From contig NZ_PGFV01000002.1 of NCBI RefSeq assembly GCF_021023135.1, positions 372,001 to 436,000 on the forward strand: a stretch of 64,000 bases of DNA, written 5' to 3'. The stretch comes from Brevibacterium sp. CCUG 69071 (GTDB lineage Bacteria > Actinomycetota > Actinomycetes > Actinomycetales > Brevibacteriaceae). How positions within the stretch are numbered: position 1 is the stretch's first letter; each line of letters begins with the position of its first letter. The notes under the pieces were generated by a model that saw only the letters and a list, made by a program, of their open reading frames with translations, made no database searches and was not told the DNA's origin. A program made the translations under genes and the position numbers. Shown in pieces: positions 55,560 through 64,000 of the stretch.

Positions 55560-58160
55560 ATGTCGAAACTTGTGACCAAGCTGATCGCGACGGGGGCTGT
55601 GGCGTCAATGCTGACGCTGCCGGGCCTCGCCCCGGTCGTCGCAGCACCCTCCTTGGGAAGCGGAAACTCAGCCGAAGACAGTGCCACGGCGCCAAGCGAA
55701 TCCGCTCCCGCCGACCCCGACGAGTCGTCGAACGCCTCATCTGCCGACGGCGGGTCCGCGACATCGGGCGATGCCGCCTCCGACTCCCAGGACGACTCCG
55801 GCGACGAGACCTCCACGCAGTTCGCACCGGAGGGCACGTCGGTTCAGCTGCTCAATATCACCGACTTCCACGGACGCATCTCCGAAGCGGGCACTCAGGT
55901 CGCCTCGGTGGTCGAGGAGGAGCGGGCGAAGTTCGGCACCGGCGGCGACAACGCCGGAACCGCGCTGCTCTCGACCGGTGACAACATCGGTGCCTCGACC
56001 TACGTCTCTTCGTCCCAAAACGATTCGCCGACGATCGATGTCCTCAACGCCATGGGCGTGCAGGCCTCTGCCGTGGGCAACCACGAATTCGACAAAGGCA
56101 TCGATGACCTCACGGGCCGAGTCACCTCGGAGGCGGACTTCCCCTACCTCGCGGCCAACGTCTACGACAAAGGCACCGAGAACGTCGTCGACGGACTCGA
56201 CGAATATTCTGTCGTCGACGTCGCGGGAGTGAAGATCGCCGTCATCGGCGTGGTCACCAAGGACACCACCTCGCTGGTCTCGCCCGACGGCATCTCCGGA
56301 CTCGACTTCGGCGACCCGACGGACGCCGTCAACCGCGTCGCAGGAGAGCTCGAAGAGCTGCCCGAGGACGAACAGCCGGACATGACCGTCGTCGAGGCCC
56401 ACCTCGGCGCGTCCACGACCGAAAGCCTCGAAGACGCGAAAGCCTCGAACGCGGAGTTCAAGAAGCTCGTCACCGAGGCCGACGCCTCCGTCGACGTTCT
56501 GTTCACCGGTCACACGCACCTGCCGTACAAGTTCGAGGCTCCGGTTCCCGGTGAGCCCGACCGTACCCGCCCTGTCCTCGAGGCGGCCAATTACGGCGAC
56601 ATCGTCGGTCAGGTCGAGCTCAGGGCCGATGGTGACGGCAACTGGGACGCCGGAGCGGTCAATCTCCTCGAAACCGCGGACAAGAGCTACGACTCACCGG
56701 TCGTCGACGAGGTCGCCGACATCGTCTCCGCCGCCGATGAGAAGGCCAAGGAGCTCGGCTCCGAAGTCTCGGGAACGATCAGTGAGGACATAACCCGAGC
56801 GAAGAAGGACGGCGAAGAGGACCGCGGTGCCGAATCGACGCTGGGCAACCTCGTCGCCGATGCGCTCAAGGAAGGCGTCAAGGAGACGCAGCTCGACGAG
56901 GCCGACTTCGGCATCACGAACCCGGGCGGACTGCGCACCGATCTGCTCTGCGACGACATCTACAACGATGAGGAGAAGTGCGAGGTCACGGTCGCCGAAC
57001 TCAACGGCGTGCTGCCGTTCGCCAATGACCACGGCGTGGTGACGATGAAGGGCTCGGACGTCATCGGACTCTTCGAAGAGCAGTGGCAGCCCGACGGGTC
57101 CTCCCGGCCCTTCCTTCACCTCGGCATCTCCGATGACCTCGATGTCGTCTACGATTCGAAGGCCGATCGCGGCGAGCACGTGAAGTCGGTCATGGTCGAT
57201 GGCGAGAAGATCGACGAGAACAAGGAGTACCGGGTTGCCACACTGAGCTTCCTCGCTGCCGGTGGTGACAACTTCACCTCCTTTGCCAACGGCGACTTCG
57301 AGCAGTCGGGTCTCACCGACTTCGAGACCTGGGAGAACTACTTCAACAAGAAGCAGGACGCCAAGGAGCCGGTGGCCCCGGACAAGACGGAACGCCAGGC
57401 CGATTCGGCCCAGGACGTCATCGAGAACGGCGACCTCAAGGTCGAATTCGACGGCCCCGAGGGCCTCAAGCCAGGTGAGAGCAAGGACTTCGTGCTCAAG
57501 ACCGATGCGAAGAACGAGGTCGCAGGACCCGTGGGTGTGACCGTCGATCTGCCCGAGGGCTACACCGCCGAGGCGGCCGCCGGCGCCCAGCAGAAGTCAG
57601 CGACGGCCGAAGCCCCCGAGGTCAAGGCCGATGCTGCGGCGAAGACGATCACCCTCGAGTCGATCCCGGCCGGGCAGAGTGAGACTCCGATCTCCGTCAC
57701 CGCTCCTGCGGATGCCTCCGGCGACGTCACCGTCACGGTCAGCCTCCAGGCCGGCGAGGCCGAGTGGTGGGATGACAACCCGCTGCCGCTCAGCCACGAG
57801 TTCGAAGCCACGGCCACGGTCGGCGACGATGCGAGCGCCGATGGCGGAGACAACGGCTCGGCCGACGGTGCGGACTCGAACGGCACGGCCGACGGCTCCG
57901 ACGCCGATGCCTCCGGTGCGCATGCGAACGCCGACGGCGGGGACTCGGATTCCTCCGGCTCCGCCTCGGTGAGTGCCGACGGCGGATCGAACGCCGGCGG
58001 ATCCGATGGCAGCGATGCGAACGCGAACGGGTCGACGGACGGCGGGGATCTGCCCCGGACCGGATTCGAAGCACTGAACATCGTGGCCGCGGCACTGGCA
58101 CTCATCGTCGGAGGCGGCGCGGCCATCACGGTGGTCCGCCGCAGGAAGATCAACAGCTGA
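55560..58160 (+). CDS. Sortase-anchored bifunctional 5'-nucleotidase / 2',3'-cyclic phosphodiesterase
   Basis: 866 residues. A signal peptide (1-35) leads into an Asp/Ser-rich linker. The metallophosphatase domain (about 95-345) shows LNITDFHGRI, STGDNIGAS, VGNHEFDKG and FTGHTHLP; the 5'-nucleotidase C-terminal domain (about 400-590) includes GITNPGGLRTDL and VLPFAND. A beta-rich domain, then ~80 residues of Asp/Gly/Ser/Ala repeats, end in LPRTG, a membrane helix and RRRK: a sortase cell-wall signal. It would release phosphate from extracellular nucleotides. AAGGA precedes ATG 55560. A possible PHO box lies upstream. Confidence 0.93.
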   Translation: MSKLVTKLIATGAVASMLTLPGLAPVVAAPSLGSGNSAEDSATAPSESAPADPDESSNASSADGGSATSGDAASDSQDDSGDETSTQFAPEGTSVQLLNITDFHGRISEAGTQVASVVEEERAKFGTGGDNAGTALLSTGDNIGASTYVSSSQNDSPTIDVLNAMGVQASAVGNHEFDKGIDDLTGRVTSEADFPYLAANVYDKGTENVVDGLDEYSVVDVAGVKIAVIGVVTKDTTSLVSPDGISGLDFGDPTDAVNRVAGELEELPEDEQPDMTVVEAHLGASTTESLEDAKASNAEFKKLVTEADASVDVLFTGHTHLPYKFEAPVPGEPDRTRPVLEAANYGDIVGQVELRADGDGNWDAGAVNLLETADKSYDSPVVDEVADIVSAADEKAKELGSEVSGTISEDITRAKKDGEEDRGAESTLGNLVADALKEGVKETQLDEADFGITNPGGLRTDLLCDDIYNDEEKCEVTVAELNGVLPFANDHGVVTMKGSDVIGLFEEQWQPDGSSRPFLHLGISDDLDVVYDSKADRGEHVKSVMVDGEKIDENKEYRVATLSFLAAGGDNFTSFANGDFEQSGLTDFETWENYFNKKQDAKEPVAPDKTERQADSAQDVIENGDLKVEFDGPEGLKPGESKDFVLKTDAKNEVAGPVGVTVDLPEGYTAEAAAGAQQKSATAEAPEVKADAAAKTITLESIPAGQSETPISVTAPADASGDVTVTVSLQAGEAEWWDDNPLPLSHEFEATATVGDDASADGGDNGSADGADSNGTADGSDADASGAHANADGGDSDSSGSASVSADGGSNAGGSDGSDANANGSTDGGDLPRTGFEALNIVAAALALIVGGGAAITVVRRRKINS

Positions 58161-58180
58161 GTCCGTCACACGACGGAACG

Positions 58181-58225
58181 ACGGCAGGGCCGGAACGATC
58201 GGAATGATCGTTCCGGCCCTGCCGT
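58181..58225. terminator. Bidirectional terminator between convergent genes
   Basis: ACGGCAGGGCCGGAACGATC (58181-58200) and 58206-58225 pair perfectly over 20 bp around loop GGAAT, placed between the 3' ends of the nucleotidase and the membrane-protein pair. Confidence 0.88.
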
Positions 58226-58247
58226 ATTCACAGGCGCCGTGTCCTCA

Positions 58248-60503
58248 CTAGTCGCTGCCGCCGTCGATCGATTCTGCCGTCGCGTTCTGCTCCCGCTCGG
58301 TGCCGTCGTCCCGGCGGCCGAAGCCGAGCCGCGAATGTCTGGTCTCGAAGGTCTCGAGATGGACGAAGACGGGGACGAGGAAGAGGATGCCGACGGCGGG
58401 CACGACGATGCCGGAGTCGTTGATGATCGTGCCGACTCCCAACAGGATCGCAAGACTGATGACGGTGGCCCGGAGCAGGGGGATCTTCGCGTAGGCCTCG
58501 CGCAGGCCTTGGAGAGAGAATCGCTGCGGTGCCAGGGCCAGCCAGAACACGCCGACGATGATGAGCGGCAGGATCAGGGTCATCCACGACTGGGTGAGGA
58601 TGTCGATGTTCATGCCGATCTTGCGGGCGAGGACGCCTAGGGCCTCCCCGCTGATGATGGAGTCGAAGAATCGCCCGAAGTGCGTGCGCTGATCCGCCGG
58701 ACGCAGCCAGTCGAGGAACAGCACGGTGAGCATGACGAACCCGGCGATGCCCACGGTCAACCCGAGCCGTTTGAACGAGAAGCGGATGCCGGCTGCGGCA
58801 AGGGCGATATAGGCGACGCCGATGATGAGCGTCGGCACGGACCCGAACTTCGTCCCCAGGCCGGGGGCGGCAAGGATCACGCAGGAGATGAACACCGGCA
58901 CGAGGACGATGAGCAGGCGAGTCAGCGGCTTCTTCGCCAGTGATGCGAACCCGGCGACCGAGAGGAGCAGTGCGCAGCAGTAGAGCGCAAGCGCCGAGTT
59001 GCCGATGCCGTAGAAGCGCGAGCCGATGAGCAGAGGCTCGCCGAGCAGGGTCGACATCTGCAGCTGGGAGCCCGTGACGACGTCGTAGGCGAGCACGCAC
59101 ACGGTGACCACGGAGACGAAGAGCACAGGCCCCAGAGTGTGTCTGCGCCAAGGACCGAGGAGCGCGACCGACCCGAGCACCAGCGACCAGCCGGCCACGG
59201 CGCCGAGCATCGCGATGTCCGGGTTCGTCGCCCGCTCCCAGGGCAGAGTGTTGACCAGATAGGTCGACACCGGCATCGCCGCGAAGACGATGCCCAGCCG
59301 GTAGGCCCCGGAGTGCACGAGATCCCGATGGTTCTTCCGCAGGAACCAGGCAAGGACGAGCAGACCCACCATCAGGGTGGCGACGACCGGGAAGAACCAG
59401 GTGGACAGGTCGTTCTGAGTCTTCACGGCCACCTGCCGGTCGAGCACCGCCTGGTACCGCGACTCCCAGTTCGAGCCGCCGGAATCGGAGGTCATCGGCG
59501 CCCCGGCGACATTGTCCATGGTCTCGCCGCCGGAGAGCTGCACGAGTGTCGGTGCGATGTCGGGGACCTGAATCAGACCCGGCTGCCGGGTCGACGAGGA
59601 CGTCAGCAGTCCCGGTTCCTGGCCGGGCCGCAGCATCATCGTCGCCTGCATCGAGGAGCCGTCGTCGGCGCCGTCGGCGATTGAGGTGAAGAGGATCGGG
59701 GACCGGCCGGTTTCGATGGTGGTCCCGTCCGCACTCAGCCAGCCGCTCGAACGCAGAATCGTGCCCACCCGGCGGTCGAGGTCCTTGAGGGAATAACCGT
59801 CCGAGGCGGTGTTGCCGAGGTCGACGAGAGTGAGCTTGCCTGCGGCCGAGTCCGCTGCCGCCTCCTCGCCGAGGTCCCGGCCCACCGGGGACCAGTTCTC
59901 GACGTGGCCCGCCGGGTCGGCCGCGGCGATCGCGGCCCCAGAGCCGATCGCCGAGATCTCGGGCACCGCCTCGGCGAGTCCGCCCAGCGTGGCATCGTAG
60001 TTGTCCCCGCGGGCGACCTGGGCGTAGACGTCCCAGTCGGCGACCCAGCCGTCCAGGGGCGGCTGCGGATCGCGGCACTGATCGCGCGGTTCGTCGGCGG
60101 CCCGACGCCCCGAGCCCACGCCCAGCCAGCCGTCGACCGGGCAGCTGGTCGATCGTACGCTGCGCGGCGTGATGGTCCCGATCTCGGAGGACTTCATCAT
60201 CTTCCACAGGTTCGGCGTGGTGCGCGGGTCCAGGTCCTCGAAGCGGAAGCCCGAGACGCCGATGCCGATCGTCCCATTGCCCGCCGAGGCGGTTCCGGCC
60301 TGCGTGTCCTCCGCTGAGTCTGTGGGCCCGGTCGTCGAGTCCTCCGTCGACTGCGTGGTGTCGGAGGCTGCGGTGCCGGACGCTGCGGTGTCCTTGGCAG
60401 TGTCCGCGGCCTGCGCCGTCTGCGGCAGTCCGAGGACGAGCATGAGTGCTGCGAGCGCGCCGAGGAGGACGCGCGTGAGCAGCGGGAGAGCAGCGGTTCT
60501 CAT
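58248..60503 (-). CDS. Large membrane protein with degenerate phosphatase-like ectodomain (paralog B)
   Basis: 751 residues: signal peptide or anchor (1-32), Thr/Ser/Ala-rich linker, an extracytoplasmic domain (about 80-350) and eight to ten membrane helices (370-720). The ectodomain loosely follows alkaline-phosphatase-superfamily order (RTTPNLWKMM, TSCPVDGWLGVGSG, PGLIQVPDIAPTLVQL), but the first metal-binding Asp is missing (IGIGVSGF). The membrane part shares RFYGIGNSALALY, FLDWLRPADQRTHFGRFFD and NDSGIVVPAVG with the gene upstream. Function unknown. It overlaps paralog A by ATGA, so both are made together. Confidence 0.82.
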   Translation of the reverse strand: MRTAALPLLTRVLLGALAALMLVLGLPQTAQAADTAKDTAASGTAASDTTQSTEDSTTGPTDSAEDTQAGTASAGNGTIGIGVSGFRFEDLDPRTTPNLWKMMKSSEIGTITPRSVRSTSCPVDGWLGVGSGRRAADEPRDQCRDPQPPLDGWVADWDVYAQVARGDNYDATLGGLAEAVPEISAIGSGAAIAAADPAGHVENWSPVGRDLGEEAAADSAAGKLTLVDLGNTASDGYSLKDLDRRVGTILRSSGWLSADGTTIETGRSPILFTSIADGADDGSSMQATMMLRPGQEPGLLTSSSTRQPGLIQVPDIAPTLVQLSGGETMDNVAGAPMTSDSGGSNWESRYQAVLDRQVAVKTQNDLSTWFFPVVATLMVGLLVLAWFLRKNHRDLVHSGAYRLGIVFAAMPVSTYLVNTLPWERATNPDIAMLGAVAGWSLVLGSVALLGPWRRHTLGPVLFVSVVTVCVLAYDVVTGSQLQMSTLLGEPLLIGSRFYGIGNSALALYCCALLLSVAGFASLAKKPLTRLLIVLVPVFISCVILAAPGLGTKFGSVPTLIIGVAYIALAAAGIRFSFKRLGLTVGIAGFVMLTVLFLDWLRPADQRTHFGRFFDSIISGEALGVLARKIGMNIDILTQSWMTLILPLIIVGVFWLALAPQRFSLQGLREAYAKIPLLRATVISLAILLGVGTIINDSGIVVPAVGILFLVPVFVHLETFETRHSRLGFGRRDDGTEREQNATAESIDGGSD

Positions 60504-63178
60504 GTCCGCCCCGAGCCTTTCGCCTCGGTTGGGGTGGCCGCATCCTTCGCCTCGGTTGGGGTGGCCGCATCCTTCGCCTCGGTGGGGGTGTTCGTTTCCT
60601 TCGCCTCGGCAAGCAGGTGCGTGACCTGTACGCGACCGGTGGTGGGAGAGTCCCCGTCAGAGCTCGGCCGGGCCACGGTGTCCTTCGCGTGCTCGGCGCT
60701 GAGCGCGAGCAGATACGGCAGCAGCACCATCGCCCCGGTCGAGGGCACCGCGATGCCCGAGTCGGTGAGGACGAGACCGACGCCGAGGGCGGTGACAGCA
60801 GCGAGGAAGCCGTAGTGCAGATCCTGGTCGACGAAGACCTGGGGCAGCTTGCCGCGCCACTTGTTCGCCAGCCTCGCCGTTCTGCTCTTCGGCGCCACCC
60901 GGGGGAAGTGGACCAGGTAGCGTAGGAACAGCAGGATCGCGATGGCCGCCAGGGGCGTGACGATCGCCAGCGCCGGATTGACTTGGATGATGTGAAGGTT
61001 CGCGCCGAGTTTGCGGCCGATGACCTGCAGGGCCTCACCGCTGACGAGCTGGTCGAAGAAGTTGCCGAAATGAGAGCGGGAACCCGGTTCGCGCAGCCAG
61101 TCGAGGAAGGCGATGCCGATGAGCACGGCCAGGGAGACGACTCCGATGAGCGCGAGACGGAAGAGGGAGAGTCGGATCCGGCTGATCAGCGCCAGGAGCA
61201 CGAGCAGACCGGCCAGGGTCGCAATGGTGCCTCCGAACTTCGCACCCCAGGAAGGATTGCCGGAGACGAACACCGCCGCCAGTCCGAGGACGAGCGGGAG
61301 CACGATGACCGCCCGACGGTGGCCGCGAGCCCGCAGCCAGGAGATCGCGATGCCGAGGAAGATGAAGAGTCCGACGATGAAGATCGCCGCCCCCTGGTTG
61401 CCCAGGCCGTAGTAGCGACCGCCGACGATCGGGTTGTAGCCGAGCAGCGAATTGCTCTGCAGACGCGAACCGGTGGCCAGATCGACAGAGATGATGAGGA
61501 CGCTGAGCAGCGACAGCGCCGCCACGCGCCCCCGCCAGGTTCGACCCCAAGGTGGGAGGACGGAGATCACGAAGACCGCCGCGGCCGTGCCGATGACCGA
61601 CAGGGTCAGCCCCAGCCCCGGCTGGGCCATGCGGGACCAGGGAACGAGGCCGGCGAGGAAGGCCCCCATCGGCACCGAGGCGATCGCCAGGGACGCCCAG
61701 CCGAGGAACCTGTGCACGAACGCCCCCAGGGTCGCTCCGCCTCGGCGACCGAGGACCGATCTGCTCAGCAGCAGCCCGCAGACGATGAAGAGGACGTAGA
61801 AGGTGATGTCGAGGGTCAGCGAGAAGGTCGAGAGGTGCTGGTAGATCGAGGTCGCCTTCTGGGAGTCGGCGACGAGGTCGTCGATGCGCTGCTGCGGATC
61901 ATCGTCGGTTGGTGTGACTTCGAAGCTCACCCCGCTGGGGGAGGGCACGTCGAGCCGGTCGAGGATGCCGGGGGCGAGGTCGGTGAGTTGGAGCAGACCG
62001 GGTGTGCGCGTCGTCGCCGAGGACAGGGAGCCGGGTTCGAAGCCCGGCCCGGAGGCGATGAACGCGCGCAACTGGGGGAGTCCGGAGCTGTCGCCGAGGC
62101 CTGCGACGATGATCGTCGGTTCCGCGGCCCCGGGTTTGGCCGAAGCGCGCACCTCCTCGAGTTTCTCTCCCAGGCGTTTGTCCGCCTCGGCGACGCGGAG
62201 CTCACGGTCGAAGTTGACCGGCACCGTGTAGGAGAAGTTCGGGATCGGATCGAACAGCCACGAGCGGGAGCCGATCGCGCCGAGGTCGACGAGGTCGAGG
62301 CGGCAGTCGGTGGCGTTCGCGTCCTCGGTGTAGTTGCGCACGACGCCGTTCTCGTCCGCGGCCGCGTAGGCGGCACCCGGACCTTCGGCGGCGACGCAGG
62401 GTTCGAGCTGGGATTGCCGACCCTGGGCGTCGGTGCCGGCGGGGACGACCTTCCCGTGCTCATCGACGAGGCGAGAGAGCATTCCGTAGTCGACGGTGTA
62501 GCCGGAGCCGACGTTGGGCTCCTTGATGGCCTCGAAGTCCTCGATCTGGGCTGTCGTCGCCCCGGCCACCGAATCCGTGGGGAGATCTTCATCACCCTGG
62601 GCGGCGTCCTCACCGTCCGCGACCGCCTCGGCGGGCCCGTCATCGGAGTCCAGGGGATCGTTCTCGAGGTCGGTCGAGGGGGCGCTCAGCGAGGGGCAGC
62701 GGGCCGTGTTGTCCTCGTCGGCCTCCTCCGCTTCAGGGGAGGGGCCGGCCTGGGCGCGGGCTCCAGAACCCAGGGACAGCCATCCCGATCCGGGGCAGGT
62801 GGCGGAGCCGATGGTGCGCACGTTGAGGTTGGCGGCGGCTCCCTCGGAGAGCAGCGCGTAGAGGTTCGGAGTGCGCACGGAGTCGATGTCGTTGATGGTC
62901 AGGCCCGGTATGCCGTAGAGAATGGTCTTCCCGTCGGCCGGCCGGGAGGCGTCGTCATCGTCTGCGGACTGCCTGTCGGTCGGGGCCGGAGTCTCGGCTG
63001 CTGCCTGGGCCGCCGTCTGGGTCGGAGGCTGCTCCTGTGTCGGAGTCTGTGCGCGCGTATGTGCCTGTACGGAACTCTGCAGGGGACCGAGTCCCAGCAG
63101 CAGGAGCCCGAGGATGACACCCAGCACCATGATTCGGAATGCGGGAAGTCGTGAGGGCAAGCTGGAGAGAGGCGGCAC
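60500..63178 (-). CDS. Large membrane protein with degenerate phosphatase-like ectodomain (paralog A)
   Basis: 892 residues from GTG 63178, six bases after TACTAT on the minus strand (leaderless-like). An N-terminal membrane helix (~17-38) and a Gln/Thr/Pro-rich linker precede an ectodomain (~80-430; RTPNLYALLSEGAAANLNVRTIG, ATCPGSGWLSLGSG, GLLQLTDLAPGIL). About ten membrane helices (450-850) follow, with RYYGLGNQGAAIF, FLDWLREPGSRSHFGNFFD and TDSGIAVPSTG. The C-terminus carries TPTEAKDAA repeats encoded by a 27-base tandem repeat (about 60515-60600). It is like conserved actinobacterial secreted/integral membrane proteins of unknown role. An envelope-polymer function is inference. Confidence 0.82.
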   Translation of the reverse strand: MPPLSSLPSRLPAFRIMVLGVILGLLLLGLGPLQSSVQAHTRAQTPTQEQPPTQTAAQAAAETPAPTDRQSADDDDASRPADGKTILYGIPGLTINDIDSVRTPNLYALLSEGAAANLNVRTIGSATCPGSGWLSLGSGARAQAGPSPEAEEADEDNTARCPSLSAPSTDLENDPLDSDDGPAEAVADGEDAAQGDEDLPTDSVAGATTAQIEDFEAIKEPNVGSGYTVDYGMLSRLVDEHGKVVPAGTDAQGRQSQLEPCVAAEGPGAAYAAADENGVVRNYTEDANATDCRLDLVDLGAIGSRSWLFDPIPNFSYTVPVNFDRELRVAEADKRLGEKLEEVRASAKPGAAEPTIIVAGLGDSSGLPQLRAFIASGPGFEPGSLSSATTRTPGLLQLTDLAPGILDRLDVPSPSGVSFEVTPTDDDPQQRIDDLVADSQKATSIYQHLSTFSLTLDITFYVLFIVCGLLLSRSVLGRRGGATLGAFVHRFLGWASLAIASVPMGAFLAGLVPWSRMAQPGLGLTLSVIGTAAAVFVISVLPPWGRTWRGRVAALSLLSVLIISVDLATGSRLQSNSLLGYNPIVGGRYYGLGNQGAAIFIVGLFIFLGIAISWLRARGHRRAVIVLPLVLGLAAVFVSGNPSWGAKFGGTIATLAGLLVLLALISRIRLSLFRLALIGVVSLAVLIGIAFLDWLREPGSRSHFGNFFDQLVSGEALQVIGRKLGANLHIIQVNPALAIVTPLAAIAILLFLRYLVHFPRVAPKSRTARLANKWRGKLPQVFVDQDLHYGFLAAVTALGVGLVLTDSGIAVPSTGAMVLLPYLLALSAEHAKDTVARPSSDGDSPTTGRVQVTHLLAEAKETNTPTEAKDAATPTEAKDAATPTEAKGSGRT

Positions 63179-63367
63179 AGAACAATAGTATCGGCTCAGG
63201 TTCTCACCCGCTCTGAGGCCGCTCTGAGCGTTTGCTCCGCAGGCGAAGGTGCATGTATATTTGATTGTCGTTGTGTGTGTCCGTCGTGTTCCCTTACATA
63301 GCCTCACGCGTTGCAGGCCCGTAGGTGAGGGGAAGCCCCGCGACAGACAGACCCGATCGAAGACAAT

Positions 63368-63415
63368 CAGTGTCACGACCCATCTACCTCACGACTCGGT
63401 GAGCCGATGACACTG
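63368..63415 (+). promoter_or_regulatory. Structured leader of the rplM-rpsI operon
   Basis: CAGTGTCA (63368) pairs with TGACACTG (63408); inside, CTCAC (63388) pairs with GTGAG (63399). The two-stem structure lies 30 bases before the rplM start in a ~200-base leader. An autoregulatory L13-binding role is a guess. Confidence 0.4.
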
Positions 63416-63444
63416 CACCAGAAGATACGAAAAGAAGGCTACTT

Positions 63445-63888
63445 TTGCGTACGTACACACCCAAGCCCGGTGACATCGAGCGCCAGTGGCACGTCGTTGA
63501 CGCCACTGACCAGGTGCTCGGTCGCCTTGCCTCGCAGGTTGCACGCCTCCTGCGCGGCAAGCACAAGACCACCTTTGCTCCTCATGTCGACACCGGTGAC
63601 TTCGTCATCATCATCAACGCCGACAAGGTTGCGTTGACCGGTGCGAAGCTCGAACAGAAGCGCGCTTACCGTCACTCGGGTTACCCGGGCGGCCTCAAAA
63701 GCGTCAACTACGCCGAGCTTCTCGCCACCAACCCCGAGCGCGCAGTCGAGAAGGCTGTCGCCGGTATGGTTCCGAAGACCCGTCTCGGACGTGCCCAGAT
63801 GCAGAAGCTGAAGGTCTACACGGGTGGAGAGCACCCGCACGCCGCTCAGAATCCGCAGCCGTACGAACTCAGCCAGGTCGCGCAGTAA
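63445..63888 (+). CDS. rplM: 50S ribosomal protein L13
   Basis: 147 residues, the usual length. Motifs: [54 protein letters not shown] and the C-terminal [15 protein letters not shown]. The start is TTG 63445 with AGAAGG seven bases upstream, confirmed by the conserved N-terminus [17 protein letters not shown]. It is co-transcribed with rpsI 35 bases downstream. Confidence 0.97.
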   Translation: MRTYTPKPGDIERQWHVVDATDQVLGRLASQVARLLRGKHKTTFAPHVDTGDFVIIINADKVALTGAKLEQKRAYRHSGYPGGLKSVNYAELLATNPERAVEKAVAGMVPKTRLGRAQMQKLKVYTGGEHPHAAQNPQPYELSQVAQ

Positions 63889-63923
63889 GCGCTTCCCTAG
63901 CTCAAGACATACCGAGGAGAACC

Positions 63924-64000
63924 GTGGCTGAAGAAACCACCACCGCGACAGAGACTGTCGACGAACCCATCGCAACCGAATACACCTCAGAGACTCCCGC
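63924..64000 (+). CDS. rpsI: 30S ribosomal protein S9, N-terminal part (runs off the window)
   Basis: GTG 63924 follows GAGGAG. Only 25 codons are visible, encoding an acidic Thr/Glu-rich extension (AEETTTATETVDEPIATE) like that preceding the S9 core in actinobacteria. Identification rests on this extension plus the invariant rplM-rpsI order. Confidence 0.85.
   Translation, partial: MAEETTTATETVDEPIATEYTSETP

Noticed and set aside
58228..61038. Minus-strand open frame of 936 codons covering both membrane genes
   Set aside because: Out-of-frame reading of paralogs A and B; Arg/Pro-rich, no hydrophobic segments where the real frames have them.
60983..63154. Plus-strand open frame of 723 codons
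   Set aside because: Antisense of membrane paralog A.

Overview
The window is high-GC chromosomal DNA of an actinobacterium. Gene content and order (GuaB3, DUF1707, DUF3817, SURF1, RpfB, CIRCE/HrcA-controlled groESL, TANNNT -10 boxes six bases before start codons) fit Micrococcales, and a Brevibacterium-like organism is my best guess. That genus call is inference from gene content only. No rRNA, tRNA, CRISPR array, phage or transposase gene was seen. The window is almost entirely coding and starts inside one gene (a cytidylyltransferase-HAD fusion) and ends inside another (rpsI).

Layout. 0-6 kb: cell-envelope functions (nonulosonate cytidylyltransferase-phosphatase fusion, protein O-mannosyltransferase), a tandem trio of DUF4190 membrane proteins, and rsmI. 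6-7.6 kb: an AbiEi/DUF559-like gene bracketed by two copies of a palindromic repeat. 7.6-14.3 kb: metG-tatD-rpfB, then groES-groEL with two CIRCE operators. 14.3-21.6 kb: an SRPBCC gene carrying two in-frame UGA codons, a pyruvyl-transferase-like gene, a DUF1707 protein, a RluA-type pseudouridine synthase, a GntR regulator and guaB. 21.7-27.5 kb: an iron-box-controlled hydroxamate siderophore operon (desA, desB, fused desC-desD). 27.5-31.9 kb: a LacI regulator and a xylose-type ABC importer. 32-35.5 kb: TPP riboswitch and thiM-thiE-thiD-tenA. 35.6-43.2 kb: nadA-nadB-nadC-cysteine desulfurase facing away from panB-panC. 43.2-45.1 kb: LysE exporter with divergent LysR regulator. 45.2-49.4 kb: guaB3, SURF1, DUF3817, guaA. 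49.5-51.6 kb: bioYMN biotin importer behind a BioQ-like site. 51.8-58.2 kb: isochorismatase-like hydrolase, GT4 mannosyltransferase, LemA-like protein, truA and a sortase-anchored 5'-nucleotidase. 58.2-63.2 kb: two large paralogous membrane proteins with degenerate phosphatase-like ectodomains. 63.4 kb to the end: rplM-rpsI.

Working together: the window is rich in cofactor supply (thiamine salvage, NAD synthesis with its own Fe-S sulfur donor, pantothenate, biotin uptake) and purine synthesis (guaB, guaB3, guaA). Many operons are tightly packed, with ATGA or GTGA overlaps. In many actinobacteria guaB, guaB3 and guaA lie close together; here about 24 kb of cofactor, siderophore and transport genes lie between guaB and guaB3.

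The observations I would check first are the two palindromic repeats around the 6.4-7.4 kb gene, the two UGA codons in the SRPBCC gene at 14.4-14.8 kb, the highly iterated octamer CCTCGGCG, and the unexplained membrane-protein pair at 58-63 kb.
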